A DNA stretch of 31,961 bases from a virus (IMGVR_UViG_3300037847_004236:1-31961), one strand, 5' to 3'. Positions 7,601 to 16,119 are shown, counted from the first letter of the stretch. Made by a program: numbers and translations. The notes: generated by a model from the sequence alone, not told the origin.

Positions 7601-8247
7601 TGCCTTTATTCAACACCAGCATACTAACAGGCAGTGAACAAGGTCAATTTGCTGTTGTGCAATTTGGTGGTCAAGAAGACAGTGGATCAACAGGCGGATC
7701 AAACATAGCAGGTGTAGTCAAACCAGGTAGTGGTGGAACCGTTGACAGTGCAGGACATACAGGTGCAGGCAACGAAACATTATATGATCCATTTAATCTT
7801 ACAGGAGGCAGTAAACAGACAACTGCCACAGGACCATTCATTTACAACGATGGTTTTTTGTATGAGTATTCACTTGGTAGTGGACAACAAATTTCCAATG
7901 TATATTTTCAGATGAATCCTTCCAACTACGGTCAACAACACAGGGTAACATTAATTAAAACCTATGACAGTTTTGATGCAGGCATAGACAAAGTTTCATT
8001 GGTGCAAAGACTTACCTCTAACCCCAGCAGTGGAGACACAACTTACAACAATGCGGTTGTGATTATGGACCTTTTAAATAGATTAGGTGATTCAACAAAT
8101 AACATCACTGACCTTGAAACCACTGCAACCTTTACACCTAGTTCAACATTCGGATATATCACAATGTTGCAAGTAGGTTTACCATTACAATCTAGTGGAA
8201 GTCGTAGAACAACTGGAACTTGTCGTTTCAAAATTGAACTTGTCTAA
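7600..8247 (+). CDS. Structural protein of the fibre cluster (215 aa)
   Basis: No named family. The protein is Gly/Ser/Thr-rich with alternating beta-type pattern (AVVQFGGQEDSGSTGGS, YEYSLGSGQQISNVYFQ, TFTPSSTFGYITMLQVGLPL) and has no membrane segment or signal. Composition and position between two fibre-type genes indicate a virion surface component, perhaps a fibre tip or a partner of the neighbouring fibre. It starts in the TAATG overlap with the upstream gene, so it is likely co-translated. Confidence 0.6.
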   Translation: MPLFNTSILTGSEQGQFAVVQFGGQEDSGSTGGSNIAGVVKPGSGGTVDSAGHTGAGNETLYDPFNLTGGSKQTTATGPFIYNDGFLYEYSLGSGQQISNVYFQMNPSNYGQQHRVTLIKTYDSFDAGIDKVSLVQRLTSNPSSGDTTYNNAVVIMDLLNRLGDSTNNITDLETTATFTPSSTFGYITMLQVGLPLQSSGSRRTTGTCRFKIELV

Positions 8248-8253
8248 TAAATA
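8246..8253 (+). promoter_or_regulatory. T4-type late promoter motif (AATAAATA)
   Basis: Located right at the stop of the upstream gene, 51 nt before the ATG at 8305. A small hairpin (TGTTCT, loop ACAA, AGAACA) follows at about 8258-8273 in the predicted leader. Confidence 0.45.
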
Positions 8254-8304
8254 AAATTGTTCTACAAAGAACACACTTAAAAACAACAAACAAGGAGAAC
8301 TACT

Positions 8305-8721
8305 ATGTCAGCGGCTAGTAATTATTTAGAAAACGAATTGTTGGACCATGCATTAGGAACAGGATCTGCATTTTCACAACCATCAAATGTGTATGTGGGT
8401 CTTTTCACTTCTGCGGATTCAACAGGAGCAACAGCGGCAAACCTTGAAGCAGGAACTATCACTAACGAGATATCAGGCAACGGATACAGCAGACAAACTG
8501 CTACATTTGGAGCGGCTTCAGGTGGATCAGCATCAAACTCAGGTAACTTGACCTTTACTGCGTCAGGCGGAAACTGGGGCACAATCACTCATGTGGCAGT
8601 GCATGATGCTTCATCATCAGGTAATGTATTGTTCTATGGAGCATTAACAACTCCTAAAACAATTGAAGATGGTGACTCATTCCAAATCGCAACTTCTAAC
8701 CTAACGATATCGTTAGCATAA
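8305..8721 (+). CDS. Phage tail fibre-family protein, Gp80-like (138 aa)
   Basis: The sequence follows a common phage structural family across nearly its whole length: NYLENELLDHALG at the N-terminus, VYVGLFTSADS (~30-40), EISGNGYSRQTATFGAASGG (~54-73), NWGTITHVAVHDASSSGNVL (~93-112) and GDSFQIATSNLTISL at the end. Members form part of tail or fibre attachment structures and are usually 110-140 aa, as here. AAGGAG precedes the ATG. Its last codons contain the 16-bp perfect palindrome CTAACGATATCGTTAG (8701-8716). Confidence 0.8.
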   Translation: MSAASNYLENELLDHALGTGSAFSQPSNVYVGLFTSADSTGATAANLEAGTITNEISGNGYSRQTATFGAASGGSASNSGNLTFTASGGNWGTITHVAVHDASSSGNVLFYGALTTPKTIEDGDSFQIATSNLTISLA

Positions 8722-8743
8722 TCCTTAACAATTAAAAGGATTA
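8719..8743 (+). promoter_or_regulatory. Hairpin sequestering the ribosome-binding site of the repeat-protein gene
   Basis: TAATCCTT (8719-8726) pairs perfectly with AAGGATTA (8736-8743) across a 9-nt loop. The 3' arm contains the Shine-Dalgarno AAGGA of the gene starting at 8748. The 16-bp palindrome at 8701-8716 abuts it. This could hold down translation until a ribosome from the upstream gene opens the stem. Confidence 0.5.
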
Positions 8744-8747
8744 CCTA

Positions 8748-11018
8748 ATGGCCGATTCCCGATATGTTGATCAGGGATATGTGGCCTCAGGCTATGTAGA
8801 GGTTACACTAGATGCTTCGGCTAGTCTTTCTAGCCAAGCATCATTGTCTGTATCAGCACTCAGAGTTAAAACTGCAACGATTAACCTTACGGTTGCGTGT
8901 AGTGTTTCCACGGGTGCAATACGGGCGGTCATAATCACTACAAATCTTTCTGCACAGGTATCTGTGTCTGCACAGGCACTAAAACAGATACCAGGCACTG
9001 CCACAGCGACAGGACAGTTCACACAGACTGCACAGGCAGACAAAATTTTACAGGAAGTAGGATTGACTCTTACTGCCGTCTTCACGGCACAACACCAAGA
9101 AGGTCTTTCATTCGAACTAGGTTTTTCTTCCTCTGCTACATTCCAAGCACCAACAACAAACGCAACAAGTTCATTTACACAAACTGCAACAGCAATAAGA
9201 ATTCAACAAGGCACATCAACAGTTAATGCAAACTCCTCTGTATCAAGTGATGCTGACATAATCAGAAAAGGGATTTCAACAATCTCTAGTAATGCAACAC
9301 TGACTGCTGATGCTGATGCCACTCTCAAAGGCATCCTGTCTATTGGATCATCTATCACAGTTGGAGCAAGTGCGGCGATTACTGCATCCGCAGGATCTAC
9401 CATTTCATCCGCATTCGCATCCACTGTGGTGGGTGTAAAAGTTAGACCAGGTCAAAGCACAATTAGTGCTACCAGTTCACAAAGTGCTACAGGACAACTG
9501 ATAGGTAAAGGTGCATCCACTGTTTCAGCGGCGGCAACAAGCACAGCAAACGCAATTAAGACAGCAGTATCCAATGCTGTGGTCACAGCACAATCTTCTA
9601 TCACAGCAGTTCCAACTTTTATAGGAACAGGATTGGAGGCAGTGGTTGGTCCATTCACAGTTTCTGTGAGTGCAATCATCACAGCAAGTGCCAGTGCCAC
9701 TCCAAGTGTTCAAGCCACAGTCACAGCAAATGCAATCAGCACAATTACCAACTCTGCAACACTGTCAGCACAAGGCACAGTTTCTGCAGATGGTGACTCA
9801 ACATTAAGAAGTGGCACAACAATATCCAGCAGTATTACACAAACTACTGATGGTGATGCAGTCACAAGTTCATCTACAACAATATCAGGTGCGTTTACAC
9901 AGACTGCAACAAGTGTAAAAATTAGACCAGGTGTTAGCACACAGACAATCCAAGCAGGTGTTTCTGCAAGTGGTATAAAAGTTGTTAATGGTGCGTCTAC
10001 ACAATCAACAGCATTCACACAGACAACAACAGCAACAAAACAAGTTTTAAGTTCTTCAACAATGTCCGCTGTGTTCAGTGTTGCTCCTGTGCCACAAACT
10101 GTAATTTTAGGAACAATAGACATCTTTGTTAACCAAAGTAATAAAACTTGGGACACAATGGGAACATGGCAAGAACCATTACAAGAATATTGGGCAAACA
10201 ATTTTGTAGTTTCAGCAGACTTTATAGCAGGTGGTAGAACATTACCAACAGCGGTGTTCACACAAACTATTGATCCCACTATTGTTTGGGGACCTACACT
10301 TTCTATCACAGGTGCGTTTTCACCAACCTTGACAGCAACTAAGACAGGTTTCTTACAAACAACACCTAGCAGTCAATTCACTGCCACAATAACAGCAATT
10401 AAAACAGCGGTGGGCACAGCAACGCCAACAGCACAGGCAACTGTGACACCTACAGCAGTCAAGACCACAAGAATTACACAGACATTGAGTGCTCAGGCAT
10501 CTATCACAGAGGCTGTCACAAAATTAGTAAGAACAGGTTCAACACCAAGTTCACAATTCACAACAAACGGTGTGCTACCACCAACTAGAGTAAGAACAAG
10601 TGCTATACCGGCTTTAAGTTCAACATTCTCAATAAGTGCCGCAGTGCCACTCATTGTTGCATTTGGTATATCAACCAAATCCAGCAGTTTCTCTATGTCT
10701 GTGTCAGCAGATAGAATAAGATTAGGTATAAATGAAGTTTATATCAGTATTGCAACAGTGGCAGATGTCAATCCTACAATAATTTGGGGACCAACAATTA
10801 CATTCCAATCTGTGGCAAGCATTTTAAGTTTAGGATTGGGTTATGCCATAGATCCATGGAGAACATTACCTATCAGGTCAGAGACTCGTATAAATATCTT
10901 AGAACAAGAAACAAGAACCTACATGATACCAAGTGAAACAAGAACTTTAAAAGTTCTGCCAGGCGCAAACACTAGAGTTGTTAATGAACCAGGTATAATT
11001 GACAGGAGAGAGGGATAA
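8748..11018 (+). CDS. Ser/Thr/Ala-rich repeat virion protein (756 aa)
   Basis: After an N-terminus MADSRYVDQGYVASGYVEV, residues ~25-460 are a run of imperfect units of about 20 residues, each with a G-x-S-T-[IV]-S/N core followed by alternating small residues (for example GISTISSNATLTADADATLK and GASTVSAAATSTANAIK). This pattern predicts a long beta fibre or solenoid. Two blocks around 470-520 and 665-690 contain Trp (TIVWGPTLSI, TIIWGPTITF). The C-terminus has ETR repeats (SETRINI, QETRTYMIPSETRTLKV) known from marine phage surface proteins. The role is inferred to be an elongated fibre or tail decoration, next to the fibre-tail adaptor. Its stop overlaps the next ATG. Confidence 0.7.
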   Translation: MADSRYVDQGYVASGYVEVTLDASASLSSQASLSVSALRVKTATINLTVACSVSTGAIRAVIITTNLSAQVSVSAQALKQIPGTATATGQFTQTAQADKILQEVGLTLTAVFTAQHQEGLSFELGFSSSATFQAPTTNATSSFTQTATAIRIQQGTSTVNANSSVSSDADIIRKGISTISSNATLTADADATLKGILSIGSSITVGASAAITASAGSTISSAFASTVVGVKVRPGQSTISATSSQSATGQLIGKGASTVSAAATSTANAIKTAVSNAVVTAQSSITAVPTFIGTGLEAVVGPFTVSVSAIITASASATPSVQATVTANAISTITNSATLSAQGTVSADGDSTLRSGTTISSSITQTTDGDAVTSSSTTISGAFTQTATSVKIRPGVSTQTIQAGVSASGIKVVNGASTQSTAFTQTTTATKQVLSSSTMSAVFSVAPVPQTVILGTIDIFVNQSNKTWDTMGTWQEPLQEYWANNFVVSADFIAGGRTLPTAVFTQTIDPTIVWGPTLSITGAFSPTLTATKTGFLQTTPSSQFTATITAIKTAVGTATPTAQATVTPTAVKTTRITQTLSAQASITEAVTKLVRTGSTPSSQFTTNGVLPPTRVRTSAIPALSSTFSISAAVPLIVAFGISTKSSSFSMSVSADRIRLGINEVYISIATVADVNPTIIWGPTITFQSVASILSLGLGYAIDPWRTLPIRSETRINILEQETRTYMIPSETRTLKVLPGANTRVVNEPGIIDRREG

Positions 11019-11347
11019 TGGCAACACTCACAGGATACAAACAAGACAGAGTTGGACAATTCATAGAAAAAGATCCATTTGCGGTGCTGGACTTCAGTCT
11101 AGATTTTACAAATTGGATGCCTACAGGCGATACAATTTCCTCAATCACAGTGACAGCAGAAACTATCTCAGGCGATGCCGCACCATTAGTGATTGATTCT
11201 ACTAACAACACAAATTATGTGGCAACAGCAAATATATCAGGCGGCACAGCAGGCAATATCTACAATGTTGAATACAAAATTATTACAAACAATTCATTAA
11301 AAGATTCTAGAAACATTAGAATAAAAGTATTGGAAAGACAAGCATAA
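11018..11347 (+). CDS. Fibre-tail adaptor protein, Ig-like (109 aa)
   Basis: The pattern F.EKDPFAVLDFSLDFTNWM, GDTISSITVTAE, NISGGTAGNIYNVEYKIITN and DSRNIRIKVLER matches a small phage protein family commonly annotated as fibre-tail adaptor (ILE-type strands, GGTAG turn, Y-x-V strand). It is expected to join the neighbouring surface fibre to the virion. Length is typical. It overlaps the repeat-protein gene by 1 nt and the terminase small subunit gene by 1 nt, in one tightly packed operon. Confidence 0.7.
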   Translation: MATLTGYKQDRVGQFIEKDPFAVLDFSLDFTNWMPTGDTISSITVTAETISGDAAPLVIDSTNNTNYVATANISGGTAGNIYNVEYKIITNNSLKDSRNIRIKVLERQA

Positions 11348-11661
11348 TGGATAAAGAAAAAGATAATCACAGAGGCAAGAAAGTAGATAAAGAAATAATC
11401 TACAAGTTATCTTGCGAAATGGCAACCTATGAAGAGATTGCTGTGACTGTGGGTATATCTGTAAAAGCATTAAAAAAGAAATATAAAAATTTAATTCTGA
11501 AAGGCAGAGAAGACGGAAAGAAAAGTCTTCGTAGAGCACAGTTTCAGAAAGCATTAAATGGTGATACTAAAATGATGGTATGGTTGGGCAAACAATATCT
11601 TGGTCAAAAAGATTCACCAGAAGACAAAGAAGGAACACAACCACTACCATGGGAGGATTAA
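11347..11661 (+). CDS. terS: Terminase small subunit candidate (104 aa)
   Basis: Residues ~15-45 form a helix-turn-helix (IIYKLSCEMATYEEIAVTVG followed by ISVKALKKKY). The C-terminal half contains KALNGDTKMMVWLGKQYLGQ, the signature of many phage small terminases and related packaging regulators. The protein recognises genome DNA at packaging and feeds it to the large subunit. It lies 3 nt upstream of the large-subunit gene, as usual. Confidence 0.8.
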   Translation: MDKEKDNHRGKKVDKEIIYKLSCEMATYEEIAVTVGISVKALKKKYKNLILKGREDGKKSLRRAQFQKALNGDTKMMVWLGKQYLGQKDSPEDKEGTQPLPWED

Positions 11662-11664
11662 CAA

Positions 11665-12918
11665 ATGGCACTGTCAGACGCCCAAAAGTCAATATGCGAT
11701 TCACCAGCACGGTTCAGAGTGGCAGTGACGGGAAGACGATTCGGGAAAACTTATTGTGCTATCCGAGAATTGGCAAGGCACGCGGCAAAACCCAATCAGG
11801 AGTGTTATTATGTGGCACCAAGTTATCGCATGGCAAAATCCATTGTGTGGGATCAGTTCAAAACAAAACTGAAACAACTGAGATGGATAGAACAAACTAA
11901 CGAGGCAGAATTAACAATGAGATTAAAGTCAGGTTCAAAAATATATCTAAAAGGTGCAGAAAACAAAGATGCATTAAGAGGTGTTGGTTTGGATTTTTTA
12001 GTTATGGATGAGTTTCAAGATTTAGATAATGAATTATGGACTGCTGTATTAAGACCTACACTGTCTGACAAAAAAGGCAAAGCATTGTTCTTAGGCACTC
12101 CAAGAGGTGTTGGATCATTCAGTCATGATATGTATTCAATGGCACAAAGCACAGACGACTGGGAAGCATTCACATACAAAACTGTGGAAGGCGGACAAGT
12201 TGAAGAAACAGAAATAGAAGAAGCAAAGAGAGACCTAGACACAAAAACATTTGAACAAGAATACTTGGCAACTTTCAACACATATTCAGGCATGGTATAT
12301 TACAATTTTGACAGAGCAAAAAATGTTGTGCCTTGTAATGGTTTAGACACAAAAGAAATACACTGTGGGATTGACTTCAACATAGATCCAATGAGTGTGG
12401 CAATCAGTGTAATTGTAAACAACAAAATTTATTTTATAGATGAAATTAACATGACAGGATCAAACACAGATCAAGTGTGTGACGAATTAAGAAGAAGATA
12501 TCCAAACAGCAGAATCATAATGTATCCAGATGCCGCAGGTAGACAGAGAAAAACATCTGCAGGTGGTAGAACAGATATATCAATTTTACAGAACGCAGGA
12601 TTTAGAATAAATGTCAAGATGGCCAATCCACCAATCAGAGACAGAGTAAATGCTGTAAATAGTAAGTTAGAAAATTCAAAAGGAGAAAGATCATTATTTG
12701 TAGATCCAAAATGTAAGCAGATAATCAAAAGTTTAGAATCAATGACATACAAACCAAACACATCAGTAATACACAATGACGATAACACGCACATGGCAGA
12801 TGCTGTTGGTTACCTTGTTGATTTCTTATATCCATTAAGAACAAATTATTCTGCCCAACAACCTACAAGATGGGCATTCTCAAAAAACACACAAGGAGTA
12901 AGCAATGCCCGTTATTAG
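11665..12918 (+). CDS. terL: Terminase large subunit (417 aa)
   Basis: This is the DNA-packaging motor ATPase and nuclease. Walker A is GRRFGKT at residues 23-29, Walker B is FLVMDEF at 111-117 with catalytic Asp115-Glu116, and a coupling segment follows (FLGTPRG). The RNase H-like nuclease domain is visible as CGIDFNIDPMSVAI (first Asp), YPDAAGR in the middle and HMADAVGYL near the C-terminus (last Asp). Length and motif order are typical. It overlaps the portal gene by 14 nt. The short ATPase domain and lack of recognisable cos flanks leave the packaging mode (headful or otherwise) open. Confidence 0.95.
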   Translation: MALSDAQKSICDSPARFRVAVTGRRFGKTYCAIRELARHAAKPNQECYYVAPSYRMAKSIVWDQFKTKLKQLRWIEQTNEAELTMRLKSGSKIYLKGAENKDALRGVGLDFLVMDEFQDLDNELWTAVLRPTLSDKKGKALFLGTPRGVGSFSHDMYSMAQSTDDWEAFTYKTVEGGQVEETEIEEAKRDLDTKTFEQEYLATFNTYSGMVYYNFDRAKNVVPCNGLDTKEIHCGIDFNIDPMSVAISVIVNNKIYFIDEINMTGSNTDQVCDELRRRYPNSRIIMYPDAAGRQRKTSAGGRTDISILQNAGFRINVKMANPPIRDRVNAVNSKLENSKGERSLFVDPKCKQIIKSLESMTYKPNTSVIHNDDNTHMADAVGYLVDFLYPLRTNYSAQQPTRWAFSKNTQGVSNARY

Positions 12919-14437
12919 AGATAGACTTATAAAAGGTGATTCAAGATACGCAGTGGACTATATCACTGACGCTCATGCAGGATACAAATATTATCACAAC
13001 AGATGGCAGTTCCTAGGTGATTCTTACACAGGCGGTTATGACTTCTTTGCAAGTAGATATCTAGAACCATACTACTATGAATCAAGAGATGATTACGAAA
13101 AAAGATTAAGACAGGTTGCATTGGACAACCATGTGTCTTCTATTGTGGGCATTTACAATTCATTCTTGTTTAGAAAAAATATCAAAAGGGAAGTTGAATC
13201 ATTAGAAACAGATACAAACTATCAAGCATTTATTAAAGACGCTGACCTAGATGGAAGAACATTTGCTTCTTTTATGAGAGATGTCAGTGCAATGGCAATG
13301 GTGTATGGAAACGCATGGGTTATTGTAGACAAACCAAACAATCAAGTATTCACAAGAGCAGAAGCATTACAGCAAAACATCAGACCATATGTTTCAATGT
13401 TCACACCAGACAATGTGTTGGATTGGAAATATGAAAGACAAGCAAATGGTTTATACCAACTGACGTATCTAAAAGTAAAAGAAGAAGTAATTGAAGACGA
13501 ACAATTTATTAGAGAATACACACCTACAGAAATTAATGTATACAAATTGTATGGCAAAGAGAAGAAAGGTGAATATATCGAAACAATACCAAACACATTA
13601 GGCAGAATACCTGCTGTATGTGTGTATGCAAAAAGATCAAACATAAGAGGTATTGGTATAAGTGCTGTGGGCGATATTGCTGATCAGCAAAGAATGATTT
13701 ATGAAGAATATTCAGAGATAGAACAAATTATAAGATTAACCAATCATCCAACTTTGGTTAAGACAGCGGACACCGAAGCAAGTGCAGGCGCAGGTTCAAT
13801 TGTGCAACTACCACAAAACCTTGATCCAGGTTTAAAGCCATACCTTTTACAGCCTAATGGATCGTCAATTGAATCTGTGCTATCATCTATACAAAGAAAA
13901 GTAGATGCCATAGACAGAATGGCGTGTTTGGGTGGAATAAGATCAGTGGAGTCTAGAAGATTATCAGGCATAGGATTACAAACAGAGTTCCAAATGCTTA
14001 ATGCTAAATTGGCAGATTTTGCAATGAATCTAGAACACGCAGAAGAACAAATTTGGGACCTTTGGACTGCTTTGGAAGGCAAAACATTTGAAGGTCAAAT
14101 AACATATCCAAGATCCTTTTCAATACAGGACAAAGCGAACGATATCTCAGTGTTAAAAATAGCAAAAGACGCCAAACCAGCAGATCCTATGATTGTAGAA
14201 AAAATTGATAGAATGATTATTGAAACAATCACAGAAAAAACTTATGACGAAGTCAAAGAGGCAATGGCGGAAGAACAACCTGCGAAAGACATGATGCAAC
14301 ACGCACCAATCACTGACTTGAATGACATGGTGATGCATTTAAGAAAAATGGTTGAAGCAGGTTACACAGACGAAGAAATAAAATCATTACATCCAGAATT
14401 AGCACAATTATTCACGACTGGTCAAAATGAAGAATAG
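12905..14437 (+). CDS. Portal protein (510 aa)
   Basis: Size, position directly after terminase, and sequence support a portal. The N-terminus has YFASRYLEP-type aromatic segments with HNRWQFLG and YLEPYYYES, then LRQVALDNHVSSIVGIYNSF, and a central DNA-channel region including SAVGDIADQQRMIYEEYSEI. The C-terminal domain is helical and acidic. It resembles the DUF4055-type portal group. It forms the dodecameric ring at one capsid vertex through which DNA enters. It overlaps terL by 14 nt and is followed after 8 nt by small basic genes. Confidence 0.85.
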   Translation: MPVIRDRLIKGDSRYAVDYITDAHAGYKYYHNRWQFLGDSYTGGYDFFASRYLEPYYYESRDDYEKRLRQVALDNHVSSIVGIYNSFLFRKNIKREVESLETDTNYQAFIKDADLDGRTFASFMRDVSAMAMVYGNAWVIVDKPNNQVFTRAEALQQNIRPYVSMFTPDNVLDWKYERQANGLYQLTYLKVKEEVIEDEQFIREYTPTEINVYKLYGKEKKGEYIETIPNTLGRIPAVCVYAKRSNIRGIGISAVGDIADQQRMIYEEYSEIEQIIRLTNHPTLVKTADTEASAGAGSIVQLPQNLDPGLKPYLLQPNGSSIESVLSSIQRKVDAIDRMACLGGIRSVESRRLSGIGLQTEFQMLNAKLADFAMNLEHAEEQIWDLWTALEGKTFEGQITYPRSFSIQDKANDISVLKIAKDAKPADPMIVEKIDRMIIETITEKTYDEVKEAMAEEQPAKDMMQHAPITDLNDMVMHLRKMVEAGYTDEEIKSLHPELAQLFTTGQNEE

Positions 14438-14445
14438 GACTTCAG

Positions 14446-14640
14446 ATGGCAAAGAGAAGAAGAGTAGCAAAAGATAAAAGCACAGGTATTCCAAAGAAAT
14501 ATCTATCAGGTGTTAAGGGTGGCAGAAGAACACAATTAGCAAGTGTCATCAATCAAATATCCAGATTATACAAACAAGGCAAAACTGTGCCGCGTAGTCT
14601 AATACAAAGGAGAATGAATCTTGGCAAAAAAAAGAAGTAG
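14446..14640 (+). CDS. Very basic small conserved phage protein (64 aa)
   Basis: MAKRRRVAKDKSTGIPKKYL followed by SGVKGGRRTQLA, ISRLYKQGKTVP and GKKKK. The pattern (GIPKKYLSG, LYKQGK, R..LGKKK) recurs in small proteins encoded near the portal or capsid genes of marine phages. About a third of residues are Lys or Arg. It may bind packaged DNA or the capsid interior, but no function is proven. It overlaps the next gene by 20 nt. Confidence 0.7.
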   Translation: MAKRRRVAKDKSTGIPKKYLSGVKGGRRTQLASVINQISRLYKQGKTVPRSLIQRRMNLGKKKK

Positions 14641-14875
14641 ACCATTAAAAGCATCAACTCTTAAAACATTAAGAGCAAAAGCAAACAAAAGCAAGACATT
14701 CAATCTTGCTGACCTTAGATCCGTGTATAGAAGAGGACAAGGTGCTTTCCTTAGTGCAGGTTCAAGACCAGGCGTAGGAATGAATCAATGGGCAATGGGC
14801 AGAGTGAACAGTTTATTGAGAGGTTCTAGAAAACACGACCTTGATATAAGAAGAAGAGCAAACAGGAGAAAATAA
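14621..14875 (+). CDS. Basic conserved phage protein, DUF5824-like (84 aa)
   Basis: The segment SVYRRGQGAFLSAGSRPGVG, then NQWAMGRVNSLLRGSRKHD, fits a small family found in marine and cyanophages with the pattern Y+RG.GA...SGSRPGV...WAM.RVNS. The function is unknown. The N-terminus is highly basic. It begins inside the previous gene (20-nt overlap) and its stop TAA overlaps the ATG of a 21-codon open frame at 14875. The family name is from memory of the pattern. Confidence 0.7.
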   Translation: MAKKRSRPLKASTLKTLRAKANKSKTFNLADLRSVYRRGQGAFLSAGSRPGVGMNQWAMGRVNSLLRGSRKHDLDIRRRANRRK

Positions 14876-14940
14876 TGAAAAAGATAAAAGATTTTTTTAA
14901 CAAGATATGGACATGGATACATGGCAAAATATCAAGGTAG
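14875..14940 (+). CDS. 21-aa cationic amphipathic peptide (candidate)
   Basis: An ATG that overlaps the upstream stop (TAATG) and is preceded by AGGAGA opens a frame for MKKIKDFFNKIWTWIHGKIS plus Arg. Alternating Lys and Phe/Ile/Trp give a strongly amphipathic helix like membrane-active peptides. It overlaps the next gene start (14921) by 20 nt, so it could simply be a coupling leader. With no other lysis gene evident, a membrane-active role is worth a look but is unproven. Confidence 0.4.
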   Translation: MKKIKDFFNKIWTWIHGKISR

Positions 14941-15178
14941 AACAGTAAAACTTAACACACCATCCAGAGGTGATGTAAAAAAATTTAAAGTGTTTGTTAG
15001 AGACAGACGCACAGGCAATGTCAAAAAAATAAACTTTGGACAAAAAGGCATGACTATTAAGAAAAATAATCCTGCAAGACAAAGATCATTTTTGGCACGA
15101 ATGGGTGCTGTGCTTGACAAAGTTAAAGGACAAAAATCGTTATCACCAGCATACTGGAGTATGAAAGCATGGCGATAA
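14921..15178 (+). CDS. Basic conserved phage protein (85 aa)
   Basis: MAKYQGRTVKLNTPSRGDVK with KKFKVFVRD, then VKKINFGQKGMTIKKNNPAR and AYWSMKAW at the end. The order (YQGRTVKLN.P, KF.VYV+, V..F.G..M.I+..+P.R...F.AR, YWS.K.W) is characteristic of a small protein found near head genes in many environmental phages. I know of no demonstrated function. It is a beta-rich, basic protein, possibly a capsid or DNA-associated component. Its stop overlaps the start of the next short gene. Confidence 0.7.
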   Translation: MAKYQGRTVKLNTPSRGDVKKFKVFVRDRRTGNVKKINFGQKGMTIKKNNPARQRSFLARMGAVLDKVKGQKSLSPAYWSMKAWR

Positions 15179-15348
15179 CATCAGCATCAGCAGTTTCTTC
15201 TTTGATTGGTCCAAGACCGTCAAAAAGAAAATTTAAACTAAGAACAGGAGGACGCATAATGCCAGGGACTAGAGGAAAAAGAAAAATGTCATCTCGTCGT
15301 GGTGGTTCAAGAAGACCAGCGACTAGGGGCAAAAAGAAAAGAAGATAA
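15169..15348 (+). CDS. Short, extremely basic protein with internal start (59 or 29 aa)
   Basis: The frame starts in the overlap with the upstream gene (GCATGG). It has a neutral N-terminal part (MAITSASAVSSLIGPRPSK) and a protamine-like C-terminus (RGKRKMSSRRGGSRRPATRG then KKKRR). An internal ATG at 15259 has a much better Shine-Dalgarno (AGGAGG, 15246-15251), so the product may be a 29-aa Arg/Lys peptide, or both forms may be made. It may neutralise DNA in the capsid or be a cleaved packaging peptide; this is inference. Confidence 0.55.
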   Translation: MAITSASAVSSLIGPRPSKRKFKLRTGGRIMPGTRGKRKMSSRRGGSRRPATRGKKKRR

Positions 15349-15354
15349 TAAATA
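15347..15354 (+). promoter_or_regulatory. T4-type late promoter motif (AATAAATA) with following palindrome
   Basis: The motif directly follows the TAA of the basic-peptide gene. It is followed by an 18-base inverted repeat at 15363-15380 (ATGTGTTT, GT, AAACACAT) in the leader of the scaffold gene, which starts at 15418. Confidence 0.45.
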
Positions 15355-15417
15355 AGTTTCTAATGTGTTTGTAAACACATGGAGGGCACTCTAACTCATT
15401 ATACAAAGGAGGACATA

Positions 15418-16119
15418 ATGGACGCAGAAACACAAGCGGTAAAAACACAGGACACTGCACCTGTAAACGAACAGCAGGCACAGACAACAGTCAGTGAAGA
15501 AAAAACTGAAACTTTCTCTCAAGAAGCAGTTAATAAAATAGTTGCAGAAAGAGTAGCAAAGGAAAAAGCCAAATACGATAAAAAGTATGGAAGCATTGAT
15601 GTTGATCACTACAACAGGTTGGTCGAAGCAGAAGAAAAGGCAAGACAAACTGATTTGGAAAAAAGAGGCGAGTTTGAAAAGTTGTTGAAAGAACAAGCAG
15701 ACAAATTTGCTTCAAAAATAAACCAATATCAGTCAGAACTTACTTCTATTAAGATTGACGGAGCATTGTTAAGTGAGGCTTCAAGTCTAAAAGCGGTTAA
15801 TCCTAATCAGGTTACACAACTTTTAAAAGGACAATTGAAGTTGAATGAAACAGGCACAGTTGATGTGATAGACACAAACTCGGGTCAAGTGCGTTATAAT
15901 GACAAAGGCGAACCGATACAAGTTAAAGACTTGGTGCAGGAGTTTCTTCAAGCAAACCCACACTTTGTCTCAGCAGGACCTTCAGGGTCAGGCACAGGAC
16001 AAGGAGCAGGCAAGCAACAGACTGTGACAGACAACGATATAAGCAAACTAAACATGAGTAATCCTGAACACAGGGAGCAATATCGAAAGATCATGGCATC
16101 CAAAGGGATCTCTGTTTAA
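15418..16119 (+). CDS. Capsid scaffold protein (233 aa)
   Basis: The protein is acidic and helical. It has a Gln/Thr-rich N-terminus, then a long coiled coil at about 33-118 (SQEAVNKIVAERVAKEKAKY, DLEKRGEFEKLLKEQADKFA), a small C-terminal domain and a Gly/Ser-rich linker (GPSGSGTGQGAG). This is the usual look of phage scaffold or DUF4355-like proteins, and it lies directly upstream of the major capsid gene. The start at 15418 is chosen because AAAGGAGG precedes it; an in-frame ATG at 15379 has no good site. No prohead protease was found, so the scaffold probably leaves intact or is cleaved by an unknown enzyme. Confidence 0.85.
   Translation: MDAETQAVKTQDTAPVNEQQAQTTVSEEKTETFSQEAVNKIVAERVAKEKAKYDKKYGSIDVDHYNRLVEAEEKARQTDLEKRGEFEKLLKEQADKFASKINQYQSELTSIKIDGALLSEASSLKAVNPNQVTQLLKGQLKLNETGTVDVIDTNSGQVRYNDKGEPIQVKDLVQEFLQANPHFVSAGPSGSGTGQGAGKQQTVTDNDISKLNMSNPEHREQYRKIMASKGISV

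Noticed and set aside
8748-10100. CRISPR-like or tandem DNA repeats
   Set aside because: The repetition is at protein level (Ser/Thr/Ala units). DNA copies differ and there are no spacers.
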